Source: JBBSDP01 sp038240605
GTDB lineage: Bacteria > Planctomycetota > Phycisphaerae > Tepidisphaerales > Tepidisphaeraceae
Assembly (NCBI GenBank): GCA_038240605.1
Contig: JBBSDP010000014.1
Span: 1-64,000 of the forward strand
Reading direction: 5' to 3'
Length of the DNA: 64,000 nt
Shown: one piece after another, positions 42,909-52,444 of the stretch
How the letters are laid out: every line of letters starts with the position of its first letter
Position numbering within the stretch: the stretch's first letter is position 1
Notes under the pieces: model-generated
Databases searched by the model: none
The model's input: only the letters and a program-made list of their open reading frames with translations
Told to the model about the DNA's origin: nothing
Translations under genes and position numbers: made by a program

Positions 42909-44510
42909 CTATTCCCTGGCTTCGCTCTCACCACCGACCAGGTGGATGCCGAACCCTTCGAGCATCGTGTGGGCCGCACCCGCTTCCGGGGCAGCTTTGT
43001 ACGCGATCGCCACGTGTCTGGCGGCGGCGATCGCCTGCTTCTTCTCCCCTGCTTCGTTCAGGTAGACAGCACGCTGCCAAGCCGCCCGGGATGCGTCGGT
43101 CGGGAAGAGGTTCTCGATCTCCGTCAGCGTCCCCAGCGCCTGCGGTAGCTTGTTCATCCGCTTGTAGCACTCCTGGATGCCCCAGAGCGTGCCGGGCGGC
43201 TTGTTGATCCGCTCGTAGAGCGCGATCGCCTCGGGCTGCTTGTTAAGGACCTCGCGGTAAATCCGAGCCCGCTCGTTGACGGCGCGATCGGCCCAGAAGG
43301 GATTCCCTGACGCCTCGACGGATTCCAGCTTCTTGGCCACCGCGTCCCACTTGCCCTCGGAGCCGAGGATTTCCGACTCCTTGTACATCGCGTACGCGGG
43401 GTCGCTCATCTGGCCGACCAGGAGCCGTGCGCGCTCGAACGCTCGTCCCTCGCGGCACAGGTCGATGAGACGCGCGAACCGTTCGTTCTGTTGCGCCTTG
43501 TCCGGCATCTTGCGAATGAAGCCGACCGAATCATCCAGGCTCCGATCGCGCTGGGCCTTGTCCGTCATGTAATGGGTCAGCACGTAGATCTGCCGCTCGT
43601 AATATCCCCACTCGTCGTTGGCCTTCTGCCACCAGGGCTGCGTGGTCTTAAACCAGTTGTTGAAGGCCGTGACCTCTTCGGCCATCTCCTTTTCGGTTGG
43701 AACTTTCTTCCGATCGAAATTCCGCTGATTCCAGAGCACCTGCGCGCGGTCACAGAGGGTCGAAGCGATCCAGCGGCGGTTGTCGGGCTTATCGCGGCTG
43801 GCGTCATCCAAGTAGAAGTTCTCGAACCCGGCGTAGTCCTTATTGATGATGGCGTAGGCGGCCAGGTTTGCCGTGGCCAGGTCGCGCTCCGTGTCGTTCG
43901 TCTGGCCGAAATCGCGAACCGTCTGCCGCCAGTACTTCACCGCCTCGTCGGGCTCCTTGTTGCTCCAGTGATTGTCAGCCAGACGCCGCAGCGCTCCGGC
44001 GGCAAGCGGATGGTGCTGGTAAGCCTTGTTCTCGACAAGGCCTTTCATGGACTGGAGGCCCTTGAGCGTGTCCCCGTTGTCGAGCCGGGCGACACCCATG
44101 AAATAGAGAGCCGGTGCGGCGTCGTCGACCTGATCGCCGAAATAGTCGAGCACTTCCTGGTAAACCTTGATCGCCGTGTTGCGCTGCTTCGCTTCCTGGA
44201 GCGCGTAGCCGCGCATGAACAGTGCGTAGGAGAGCTGAGTCGAATCCGGGAACTGGATCTTGAATTTCTCGAACTCCCCAGCCGACGCCGCCGGGCTCGC
44301 CGACTTGAGCAGCTTTGCCGCCTTGTCGTACTGGGCGCGCTCGAAAGGGTCGAGCTTCTTGTACCGGTCGGGCGGAAGCTCCCAACTCCAGGTGGTCGCT
44401 TGAACGGAAGAAATGGAAAGTAAAAAGGAAAAAGTAAAGAGGAAAAAGGCAACGCCGCGCCAGCGCATCGCGCGCTCGGCGGTCGCACCGAGTGGTTGAG
44501 GTCCCGACAT
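42909..44510 (-). CDS. Secreted TPR-like protein whose start lies in a heptamer repeat
   Basis: A 533-residue protein with a signal peptide whose hydrophobic core (FFLFTFSFLLSISS) is encoded inside a 7-bp-period repeat. The mature part is helical with TPR-like pairs (ALFMRGYALQEAKQRNTAIKVYQEVL, AALRRLADNHWSNKEPDEAVKYW-type). No catalytic signature. Four start codons (GTG 44528, ATG 44516, 44510, 44468) lie in or just after a second, inverted repeat copy; I chose 44510 because AAGGA lies at a workable distance. Sits between the 2579-residue TPR protein and the TPR/Ig protein. Confidence 0.7.
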   Translation of the reverse strand: MSGPQPLGATAERAMRWRGVAFFLFTFSFLLSISSVQATTWSWELPPDRYKKLDPFERAQYDKAAKLLKSASPAASAGEFEKFKIQFPDSTQLSYALFMRGYALQEAKQRNTAIKVYQEVLDYFGDQVDDAAPALYFMGVARLDNGDTLKGLQSMKGLVENKAYQHHPLAAGALRRLADNHWSNKEPDEAVKYWRQTVRDFGQTNDTERDLATANLAAYAIINKDYAGFENFYLDDASRDKPDNRRWIASTLCDRAQVLWNQRNFDRKKVPTEKEMAEEVTAFNNWFKTTQPWWQKANDEWGYYERQIYVLTHYMTDKAQRDRSLDDSVGFIRKMPDKAQQNERFARLIDLCREGRAFERARLLVGQMSDPAYAMYKESEILGSEGKWDAVAKKLESVEASGNPFWADRAVNERARIYREVLNKQPEAIALYERINKPPGTLWGIQECYKRMNKLPQALGTLTEIENLFPTDASRAAWQRAVYLNEAGEKKQAIAAARHVAIAYKAAPEAGAAHTMLEGFGIHLVGGESEARE

Positions 44511-44545
44511 TTCCATTTTCCTTTTCACTTTTTCCTTTTTACTTC
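44406..44545. repeat. Inverted pair of A/G-rich heptamer repeats
   Basis: The left copy (44406-44449) reads as heptamers GGAAGAA, ATGGAAA, GTAAAAA, GGAAAAA, GTAAAGA, GGAAAAA. The right copy (44508-44545) is the inverse (CATTTCC, ATTTTCC, TTTTCAC, TTTTTCC, TTTTTAC). They could pair with a loop of about 58 nt. Left copy is inside the coding region, right copy spans the upstream region and start codons of the minus-strand gene. Confidence 0.75.
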
Positions 44546-44551
44546 AACGAC

Positions 44552-47500
44552 TTACTGCTCTTCCTGCATTCGCGAGAAGGCTTCCTCGGTAAGACGACCG
44601 CGGGCCCGCTTCGCCCATTCCGACTCGGGGTAATCCCAGGTGACTTTCTTGAAGGTCTGGAACGCCTTGACGTTGTCGTTGGCCTTCACATCGGAGTCCG
44701 CCAGCCAGTACATCGCCTCGGGTCGGACGACCTTCTCGTCGGGGTACTCGTCGACCACCTTCTGGAAGAGCCTGGCCGACTCGCGGTAATCGCTCAGCTT
44801 GTAGTTGCACTGGGCGGAGAGGAACAGCGCCTCGGCCGCCAGCTTGTGACCCGGATTCTTCTGCTGGAAGTTGAAGAAGATCTTTGCGGCGATCTTGAAC
44901 GATTGCTTCTTGTAATAGAAGTTGCCCAGTCGGACGGTGGCATCCGGCACCAATGCGCTCTCAGGGTAGATGTAGGTGAGCTTCACGTACTCTTCGACCG
45001 ACTGTTCATAGTTTTCGAGCTTCTCGAAGCAGAGCGCCTTCTTGAACTGCGATTGCGCCGCATATTCCGAATCCGGGAACGTGCTGATCACGTTGGAATA
45101 GCGCCCCACCGCCTCCTGGTAGTGAGTCAGCTCCTGGGCCAGATTGGCCAGGAGGTAGTCCCCCTGCGCCGCTAGCGAGGTGTTGGGATAATCGCGGATG
45201 GCTTCTTCGAGGATCATCTTGCCGCGGGCGATCTCCTCGTCGGCACGCGGCGTATCGCCGAGCTTGCGGTGCTCCTTGGCCATCTCGAACAGCGACTCGG
45301 CCATGAGGAACCGTGTCTTCACCGCGATCTCCGGGTCCTTGAAGCGTTTGCTGAAGACCGCGATCTGCGCATCGGATCCGAAGAGGATCTTGCCCTTCTT
45401 CAGGACCGTGACCGGCGACGAGGATGCCAGCGACAGGTCATCGACGTACTCGACGGTGACGTCGTCGCCGAAGCTGACGAACACCGTCTCACCGCCGGGC
45501 CGGGTGGTGGGCTTCGTGCCCCCCTTGGGCTCGCCGATGAACTCGGGCTGGAGCGCGCCGGTGAATATCCCGGAGTGCGGGAGCGTTTCGTTCAGCGTCA
45601 GCGTGACATCGGCGCCGCTGGACGCGCGGACGCGGACCTTCACCGTATCGCGTTCATTGCTGATGTCGTGATCCGGGTCGGTCAGTTTGACGTGGAACTT
45701 TTCTCCGAGGTGGATCGAGTCCTGATTGATCGTGTACGTCGGATCCATCAGTTCCAGCAGCGCATCGGAGAGGAGCCGCACGTTGGTCTCCGAGACCGCA
45801 CCGGCGTCGTCCTTGATCCTCAGGTGAACTGTATCGGAGCCCGAGACGAGGAGGGTCGGCACCTTGTACCAGAACTCCTGAGAGTCCGTGGCGGCGGTGG
45901 CGTCGCGGGAGAACTCACGTTCGCCCCCGACGACCATGTCGTCGACCGGATCACCCGGGCTGCCAATCTGGAGACGGATCACGCCGGAGAATGCCCCATC
46001 ACGAAGCATTTCCTTCTCGTCGCGATGCAAGGCGCTCTCGAGCTGGATGGGATAACCCTTGATCTGGGCGAGTCGCTCGATTCCGTAGACGTAGGCGGGC
46101 ACCTTCACCGACTTGGGCTCGCGCTTCGCCGCCGTTGCAGCCTTGAGCTCCGAATCGGCGATGGCGGTCACTTCCAGAACACTACCCGCGTTGAGCACGT
46201 GCTCGGGGTAGCTCACGTCAATCAGGAGCGGTGCGTTCACCGCCGCCACGATCTGCCCGCCGGCGACCGGCTGTGTCGCTGGCTGGGGCCCGCCGACGTA
46301 ATCGGGATGACGGGCAATCGTCAGGGGCTTGTAGAGGACGGCCCCCTTCACTTCCTTGCCCGCCAGCCGCTTGAGTCGAGCGCGGGCCTCAGGGCTGGCA
46401 TCCTCGATCATTCGCACGCGGGTGCGATAGACCACCACGTCGGGCTTGCCCGCCCCGGCCTCGGCGATGCTGTACGCCCGTTCGATCGGAATGCCGGGAT
46501 CGGTATTCTCCTTGTCCAGATAACTGACGGTGATCTTATCGCCGCTCTGGACCCTGATGGTGTTCTTCTCGGTCTTCTCGCCGATCTTGAGCACCGCTAC
46601 GAATTCGCCAGCGTGGGCATGCTGATCGTCACCGCCGTTCCTCCAGGTCTCGAGCGCATCGATCGTAAGCCGCTCGCCACTGGAGGTCTTGACGGTCACC
46701 GGCACGGTGTCCCGGTTCTCGGTGGTGTCCTCGTCGAAATCGGTGACGATGATGGCCAACTGATCGCCAACGCGGCATCGTCTGGCTTCTAGGTACTCCG
46801 TGCGGCGCTGGTCACCAGCTCCGCTGATCACCTCCTCGGCGAGCACAATGCGGCCATTGGAGTATGAGCTGTTCAGAGTCGAGGTGAGGACCTTCGATTC
46901 CTCGCGCAGGCGATTTCGATCTTCGTAGGAGACGGTGATCGTGTCGCCGGGAGCGATTTGTAACCCTGCCGCCGCGGGCGTCGCCGCGGGTGCGTTCTTA
47001 GCCAGCGGCACGACCTGCTTGCCGGCCGCGTCGCTGATCGCAATCGACTTGACGGAGACCGAAGTTCCCAGGAAGTCGTTGAAGACCAGGCGAAGCTTGC
47101 GGAGGCGGCGCGGCTGGTCGAGCTTCAGCGTGAGCGTGTCGCCCGCGGTGACGATCGACCCCTTGGGCTTGAGGTGTTCGGCCAGCTCGGGGTGGGCCTT
47201 GACGGAGAACCAGTCGGCGGGAATGGGTTCGAACGTTCCGGCGTCGGTCTTGTACCCGACCACCACCTTGGACTGCGCGAAGTTGTCACGCACCAGTAGC
47301 TCGTAGGTGTGCGGACCCTTGGACAGCTCGATCCGGCCCGTGCGCGTGAGCGTCGTGCCGTTGTGGCCGTCGAGGACCTCCTGCCCGTCGATCAGGATAT
47401 GGCAGCGAAGCCAGTCCTGCGGCGGGGGCGGCGAAAGCCACTTGAATTCGAGCGGGCGGTTGCGCGGCAGGTAGAACACGCCTTTGATCCGATTGGTCTG

Positions 47501-50500
47501 CCAACCTTCATGCCCCTTACCGGGCGTGGCATCGCGGTCGAAGGCAGGGCTTTCCTGCCAGACGCTGGAGGTTGTGGCAAGCTTCAGGTGGCGGTGAATC
47601 TGTTCGGTCGTTTCGCCGTTCTGATCCGCCGCTGTATCCAGCACAAGCCCGCCACGGACGGCTTCGGCGCGGGCCGGGAACGTTGCAAGTTCTTCGTAGT
47701 CGTCAGCCAGCATTCCGAGGACGGTCACGTCCTTCACCTGATCGAGGTGCGGCACCTGAGCGGCGATGCTCGCGACCTCGTTGGAGCTCATGGTGTCGAC
47801 CTCGACCCACTTGCCCTTCTTCCCGTCAGCAAGGCTTGTCCAGATGTCGCCGGCCCCCTCCTGAATGATCGAAGCGGGCAAATGGCCGGCGTCGGAATCC
47901 GACGCCGTCGCGCGCGGAAGCGGCACGACCGTGGGAACGGCACCGCGGAAAACTCCGGTGTGCGGGCCGGTTTCGGTCAGTTCCACGCCTTCGAGCGTAT
48001 CGCCCAGGCCGGTCTTGAGGTCCACCTTGACCTTGTCCGGCGCGTCGCTGAGGTCGCGGCAGAAGTCGGTGATCTGTACGAAGATCTTGCTGCCGGGCCG
48101 AACGGTGTGGCCGTCGCGACCCACTTCAAACCGTCGGCTGGTTCCCGCCTGCCGCATGGCAAGCTGTTGCTCCATGGCGCGCTTTTCTTCTTCCTCTTCA
48201 CTGAGGATCTCGCCGGAACTGGCGACCAGCCGGGCGTCGTAGCGAACGTCCAGCTTCTTGGCGGGATATTTCAGGTCATTGGCCTTCTGGAATTCCGGCT
48301 CAATCTCGTAGCTGACGACGTCGTCCCCGACCAGCTCGAGCGTCAGGTTGTCCTTCTGCGCCTTGCCCAGGGCAGTAACGATCTTGGCGGTAAACAGGTT
48401 TTTGTTGGCGGAACTGGGGAGCAGCTTCACGTGCTCGACGTCGCCCCCCTTGCTGGTCGTGATTATGACTGGGATCGCCGCGCCGCCCCGGGCGATCGAG
48501 AGGTTGGGATCCTGAAGCGTGAGCGTCAGCGGACGGCCCGGGATAACGACGGTGCTCAGGCGCGCATCGCCGATCGCGACTTCCGTGTTTTGCAGGCCGC
48601 CCGGCAGGACGAGGTTCAACTCACCTTCGAGCAGCGCCGCCTCGACGTGGTTGAGCACGCGCTCTTTCACCTTGCGGAGATAATCCCGTGATTCCTTGAA
48701 GTCACCCTTCTGGAACGCCATCTTCGCGTACAGGTAGTATGCGTCGGCCTGCTTCTGCACGGTCTCGGAATCCGCCAGGTGCTCGAGAAGCGATTCGGCC
48801 GCCGAATAATCCTTGGTGATGATGTAAAGGTCTACCAGCCGGTAGACCGCCTTGGCGCCGGCATCGGTCTTGTTGTAGCGATTGTTCGCTTTCAGGCCCT
48901 CGTACTCGATACGGGCGGCCTGGTAGTTCTCCATGTCGCGATAGGTATCGGCCTTCGCCAGGAGAATGCGGGCGGCGTTGTCGGGATCGATCTCCGCTTC
49001 GTGCAGCAGAATGTTGAACGCGAATTCCAAACCGTCCTTAAGCATCTTCTGCTTGCGAAGCTGCTCCACCGACCAGGCGACGTAGGCCGGGTCCATCGCC
49101 GGCCAGGTCTGCACCAGCAGCTTGAGCCGCGGGTTGGTCAGCTCCCACGCGTGTTGCTCGTCGCCGATCGAGAGGTCGTGAGCGGCGATGTACAAGGTGT
49201 ACGCGGGATCATCGGGTCCGACCGGAATGATGCCCGGGATCTGCGTGCCGGCCTTGGCCTTGACCAGCAGCAGTTGCTTCGCGACCGCCTCGGGAAGGTG
49301 CGCCTTGTTCTGAATCGCGGTGAGGAACGCATACGTCGCCTCGTCCGCCTTCTTCTCGTCAAGGGCTTTGAAGAGTGGAGGAAGCGTCTGGTTCCAGAGC
49401 GCGTCCCAGTTGGTCTCGGGCGCAATGAAGTTGGCGTGGAGCGACAGGGCGCGGATCAGGATGGCCGGATCTTCCTTCGTGAGCGCATCGGCGACCAGCG
49501 TGCCGCTGAGGCTGTAGAGGTAATTGGGGGGAGAGTCAGTCCGTGCGCCGTCGGTCACCAGTTCGATCAGCGTGCGAACGTATCCCACCGCCTCCTCGTG
49601 AGCGGCCTTGTAGGCGGCGAGCGCCTGCGGATACGTCTTGGGATCGACCTTCGGATCCGTCTTGGGGTCGGCGGGCAAGGGCGCGTTGGCGGCGCCGTTG
49701 ACGTCGGGAAGGACATTGACGCCGACAAACGCCTGCTCGCGCATACGCTGCGGGATCTGCTCGTAGAGCGGCTTCATCACTTTGAAGATGATGTAGTTTC
49801 GATAGCCCGGCTTCGGAGGAGTTCCGGCCGGCTCGGTTGGGAGACCATTGGCATTGCGAAGGAGCTCGGCGTACGCGACGAGCTGATCCTCCGCCGAACG
49901 CTTGGCGATTATTTCCTGCCAACTCTTGAGGAATGCAGCCGCATCCTGGGCCTGGTCTTTCGGGCGCGACAGGATCGCATACGTCATCGACTCGACGCCC
50001 GCGTCATTGTGCCCGATCTTCTGGGCGCCGGCGAGGTACGTCTCCCAGAGCATGCGCACGAGCGGCGTCGGCACCTTGTAATTCGGTTCACCACCCCAGG
50101 AGTTGAAGTGGCTGATGAGCTGGACCGCCAGACCCGGGTCATTGAACCGGGCCCCCGGCACGGCAGCCGCCTTTGCGATTTCGTCCGTGATGAACTGATG
50201 ATGCGTGTTCCAGACCTCGCGCTGGCTCCAGAGCCATCCCGCCGCGATGTCGGTCGGCATCACGTCGTAGTACTCGGCGAAGGGAGAGACGACCGTCGCG
50301 GCGACGGCGGGATGGTTGGCAAACTGTGTCCAGATCAGGGGATCGCTCTTGGCCTTCTCGGCGCGCACGGCCTTGGCGTAAATCGGAAGCAGCTTCACCA
50401 GCTCAGGCACCCCGCCGTGCTCACGGGCTCTCGTGATGACGCTCCGCCACGAGCTCCCACCGATCGGCGTGCGGGGCAACCACAGGTCTGCCATCTGGAT

Positions 50501-52291
50501 CACCCCAGCCGGGTTATCCCACACATGCGACCCATGAGCTGAGATGATCTGCTGCACTTGCCACTCGGCCAGCGTGTGAACGTCTTCTTCGCCGGGCGGC
50601 ACGGGTCCCTTGTAGTCCGCCAGGAACTTCGTGACCGCGTCGATTGCAGCCTTTTCCGGGTTGGCGCGATTGGCCGGGGTGTTCGTCAGGATCACCAGCG
50701 TGCGCATCACCAGATCGGAGCCGGCCGGCTTCTTGTCGAAGTCCGCCTTGAGCTGAACGAACTGGGGGTTCTTGTTCCAGGCGGCATCCCCCGCCATGCC
50801 GTTCAGCAAGTCGCGCATCGCGTTGCCGTATCCTCCCTTGTCGATCGCCTCCTTCAGCCACGCGAGCTTTTCGGGAGCCTCCACCAGCGGGCTGTTGATG
50901 AACTGGTTCCGAAACTGGTCCGGCTGGAAATTGCCCGGGTTGGAAGCGAGGTAATCGTGCGCCGCGGCGACCAGGCCGGCCTTGTCCTTCTGTTCGTTGA
51001 AGAACCGAGCCTGCTGCACCCGGACGTCAAGCACCGTCTGGTACGCTTTGCCCTGCGACCACTGAGTGAGCGTCTGTCCCCAGTTGGCCTTGCTCAGCGA
51101 AACGTAGTCGCCGATCTGGTCTCGACTGAGGAACGCCAGATTTTTCTGAAGGTATGCGGCCCGCACGTCCGGCGTGGCAGCGAGAAAATTAGCGGACAGC
51201 CACGCGATGATTTCCTGGGCGCGCGCGATCTGATCGATCGTCTTCGCCTTCAGTGCGTCGCCCTTTTGCACCGCGGCATCGGAGCTCAACAGCGCGTGGT
51301 CCTTCATGTTGAAGACGGTCGGCGACTCCAGGATCTGCCGCAGGTAGTAGTAATAGGCATCCTTTTCCGTGCTGGCCGCATAAACCGGCTCGGCAGCCAG
51401 ATAGGCTTTGCCGGCGGCCAGGCGCGCCTGGTCGTTCTTGAGCGCGCGCAGGTCAGTGCCCATCTGCATCAGCATGGTCGCGGAAAGCGGGCGCTTGAAG
51501 CGGGACATCACGTCCAGCATGACTTGCGAACGCGTCTCTTCGTTCATCGCCGACGACGACGCCTGATAGGTCGCATCCATCCCGGACAGGTTGCCCGGCT
51601 CACCCTTGGCCATCACCAGGAACGGTCGGAGATATCGATCTTTTGGCGTCTTTCCGAACACGTACGCGCTGGCCGCGCTGGTCAATGCGGAGTGGACCGC
51701 GTTCACGTTATCCGGCGCTGGATATTTCTCGATGAGAAGTGCGGCGATCTCGAGCGCGTGATCCGCGTCCAGCGCGTCGATCAGCTTGTTGAGCTGTGTC
51801 ATGCCCAATGCCCACGTTCGGACATCGGTCCCGAAGAGAGCGACGTACTGCTTGTATTGTTCGGGATAGGCGTCGTGCCGCAGCACGTACCGGAAGGCCT
51901 CGTCGGCCTCGGTGCTCTTCGCGGTGCTCTGGCGGGCGAAGGCGAGGTAGCGCAGCAGGGCGTTGTGCGTGTCGCCGTTCAGGTCCGCGATCTGCGCGCC
52001 CTGAAAGAGCAGCGCCGGGTCCTTCTCCCCCGTTTGCTTCAGCAGCGCCGTGATGCGGCTTCCGGCCGTCGCGATGTGCCCCGACGCCAGGGCCGACTGC
52101 ATCGACAGGCGCAGCGCCTCGGGCGCGGGAACCTTCTGGGCCAGCTCGGCCGTGAGGATCGTATCGACCTTCGTGTATTGCTTCTGCGCGATAGCGGTCC
52201 GCGCATCATCCAGCGGAGCAGCCGCAAGCGGCGGCGAAAAAGTCGCGGCGGCAATCAACACCGCTGCCGTGCCGAGTAACGCTCTGCTCAT
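44552..52291 (-). CDS. Giant secreted TPR/Ig-repeat protein (2579 residues)
   Basis: A very large exported protein: signal peptide (about 1-25, ending LAAAP), an alpha-helical TPR-like N-terminal half (to about 1220), a beta-rich region (about 1250-2270) with at least three copies of the module seen in the neighbouring TPR protein (near residues 1442, 1864 and 2237), then a C-terminal TPR array (about 2330-2577) resembling YbgF/BamD-type repeats (YSNVISTFPDSEYAAQSQFKKAL). No catalytic motif. Likely a periplasmic or outer-surface scaffold working with the ExbB/ExbD complex encoded downstream. Begins 153 bp after the preceding large gene. Homologues in planctomycetes are expected, but their role is unknown to me. 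Confidence 0.8.
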   Translation of the reverse strand: MSRALLGTAAVLIAAATFSPPLAAAPLDDARTAIAQKQYTKVDTILTAELAQKVPAPEALRLSMQSALASGHIATAGSRITALLKQTGEKDPALLFQGAQIADLNGDTHNALLRYLAFARQSTAKSTEADEAFRYVLRHDAYPEQYKQYVALFGTDVRTWALGMTQLNKLIDALDADHALEIAALLIEKYPAPDNVNAVHSALTSAASAYVFGKTPKDRYLRPFLVMAKGEPGNLSGMDATYQASSSAMNEETRSQVMLDVMSRFKRPLSATMLMQMGTDLRALKNDQARLAAGKAYLAAEPVYAASTEKDAYYYYLRQILESPTVFNMKDHALLSSDAAVQKGDALKAKTIDQIARAQEIIAWLSANFLAATPDVRAAYLQKNLAFLSRDQIGDYVSLSKANWGQTLTQWSQGKAYQTVLDVRVQQARFFNEQKDKAGLVAAAHDYLASNPGNFQPDQFRNQFINSPLVEAPEKLAWLKEAIDKGGYGNAMRDLLNGMAGDAAWNKNPQFVQLKADFDKKPAGSDLVMRTLVILTNTPANRANPEKAAIDAVTKFLADYKGPVPPGEEDVHTLAEWQVQQIISAHGSHVWDNPAGVIQMADLWLPRTPIGGSSWRSVITRAREHGGVPELVKLLPIYAKAVRAEKAKSDPLIWTQFANHPAVAATVVSPFAEYYDVMPTDIAAGWLWSQREVWNTHHQFITDEIAKAAAVPGARFNDPGLAVQLISHFNSWGGEPNYKVPTPLVRMLWETYLAGAQKIGHNDAGVESMTYAILSRPKDQAQDAAAFLKSWQEIIAKRSAEDQLVAYAELLRNANGLPTEPAGTPPKPGYRNYIIFKVMKPLYEQIPQRMREQAFVGVNVLPDVNGAANAPLPADPKTDPKVDPKTYPQALAAYKAAHEEAVGYVRTLIELVTDGARTDSPPNYLYSLSGTLVADALTKEDPAILIRALSLHANFIAPETNWDALWNQTLPPLFKALDEKKADEATYAFLTAIQNKAHLPEAVAKQLLLVKAKAGTQIPGIIPVGPDDPAYTLYIAAHDLSIGDEQHAWELTNPRLKLLVQTWPAMDPAYVAWSVEQLRKQKMLKDGLEFAFNILLHEAEIDPDNAARILLAKADTYRDMENYQAARIEYEGLKANNRYNKTDAGAKAVYRLVDLYIITKDYSAAESLLEHLADSETVQKQADAYYLYAKMAFQKGDFKESRDYLRKVKERVLNHVEAALLEGELNLVLPGGLQNTEVAIGDARLSTVVIPGRPLTLTLQDPNLSIARGGAAIPVIITTSKGGDVEHVKLLPSSANKNLFTAKIVTALGKAQKDNLTLELVGDDVVSYEIEPEFQKANDLKYPAKKLDVRYDARLVASSGEILSEEEEEKRAMEQQLAMRQAGTSRRFEVGRDGHTVRPGSKIFVQITDFCRDLSDAPDKVKVDLKTGLGDTLEGVELTETGPHTGVFRGAVPTVVPLPRATASDSDAGHLPASIIQEGAGDIWTSLADGKKGKWVEVDTMSSNEVASIAAQVPHLDQVKDVTVLGMLADDYEELATFPARAEAVRGGLVLDTAADQNGETTEQIHRHLKLATTSSVWQESPAFDRDATPGKGHEGWQTNRIKGVFYLPRNRPLEFKWLSPPPPQDWLRCHILIDGQEVLDGHNGTTLTRTGRIELSKGPHTYELLVRDNFAQSKVVVGYKTDAGTFEPIPADWFSVKAHPELAEHLKPKGSIVTAGDTLTLKLDQPRRLRKLRLVFNDFLGTSVSVKSIAISDAAGKQVVPLAKNAPAATPAAAGLQIAPGDTITVSYEDRNRLREESKVLTSTLNSSYSNGRIVLAEEVISGAGDQRRTEYLEARRCRVGDQLAIIVTDFDEDTTENRDTVPVTVKTSSGERLTIDALETWRNGGDDQHAHAGEFVAVLKIGEKTEKNTIRVQSGDKITVSYLDKENTDPGIPIERAYSIAEAGAGKPDVVVYRTRVRMIEDASPEARARLKRLAGKEVKGAVLYKPLTIARHPDYVGGPQPATQPVAGGQIVAAVNAPLLIDVSYPEHVLNAGSVLEVTAIADSELKAATAAKREPKSVKVPAYVYGIERLAQIKGYPIQLESALHRDEKEMLRDGAFSGVIRLQIGSPGDPVDDMVVGGEREFSRDATAATDSQEFWYKVPTLLVSGSDTVHLRIKDDAGAVSETNVRLLSDALLELMDPTYTINQDSIHLGEKFHVKLTDPDHDISNERDTVKVRVRASSGADVTLTLNETLPHSGIFTGALQPEFIGEPKGGTKPTTRPGGETVFVSFGDDVTVEYVDDLSLASSSPVTVLKKGKILFGSDAQIAVFSKRFKDPEIAVKTRFLMAESLFEMAKEHRKLGDTPRADEEIARGKMILEEAIRDYPNTSLAAQGDYLLANLAQELTHYQEAVGRYSNVISTFPDSEYAAQSQFKKALCFEKLENYEQSVEEYVKLTYIYPESALVPDATVRLGNFYYKKQSFKIAAKIFFNFQQKNPGHKLAAEALFLSAQCNYKLSDYRESARLFQKVVDEYPDEKVVRPEAMYWLADSDVKANDNVKAFQTFKKVTWDYPESEWAKRARGRLTEEAFSRMQEEQ

Positions 52292-52444
52292 TCCACTGCC
52301 TTTCGCCGATTTGGTCTGCTCGGGGATTGTGTTCGGGCGGCTGCCCGACGCGCGGGGCTGGGCCGGATGCCCGGCGTGCTACCGATTCTCGCCGCTGGCC
52401 CTCGTCCTTAACATCCGTGTCGCCAGCAAGTTCCTGCTCTGACC

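Noticed and set aside
50558..52279. 573-residue plus-strand ORF opposite the giant TPR gene
   Set aside because: Arg/Leu/Val-rich shadow frame; the minus strand has a signal peptide and repeat structure through the same DNA.
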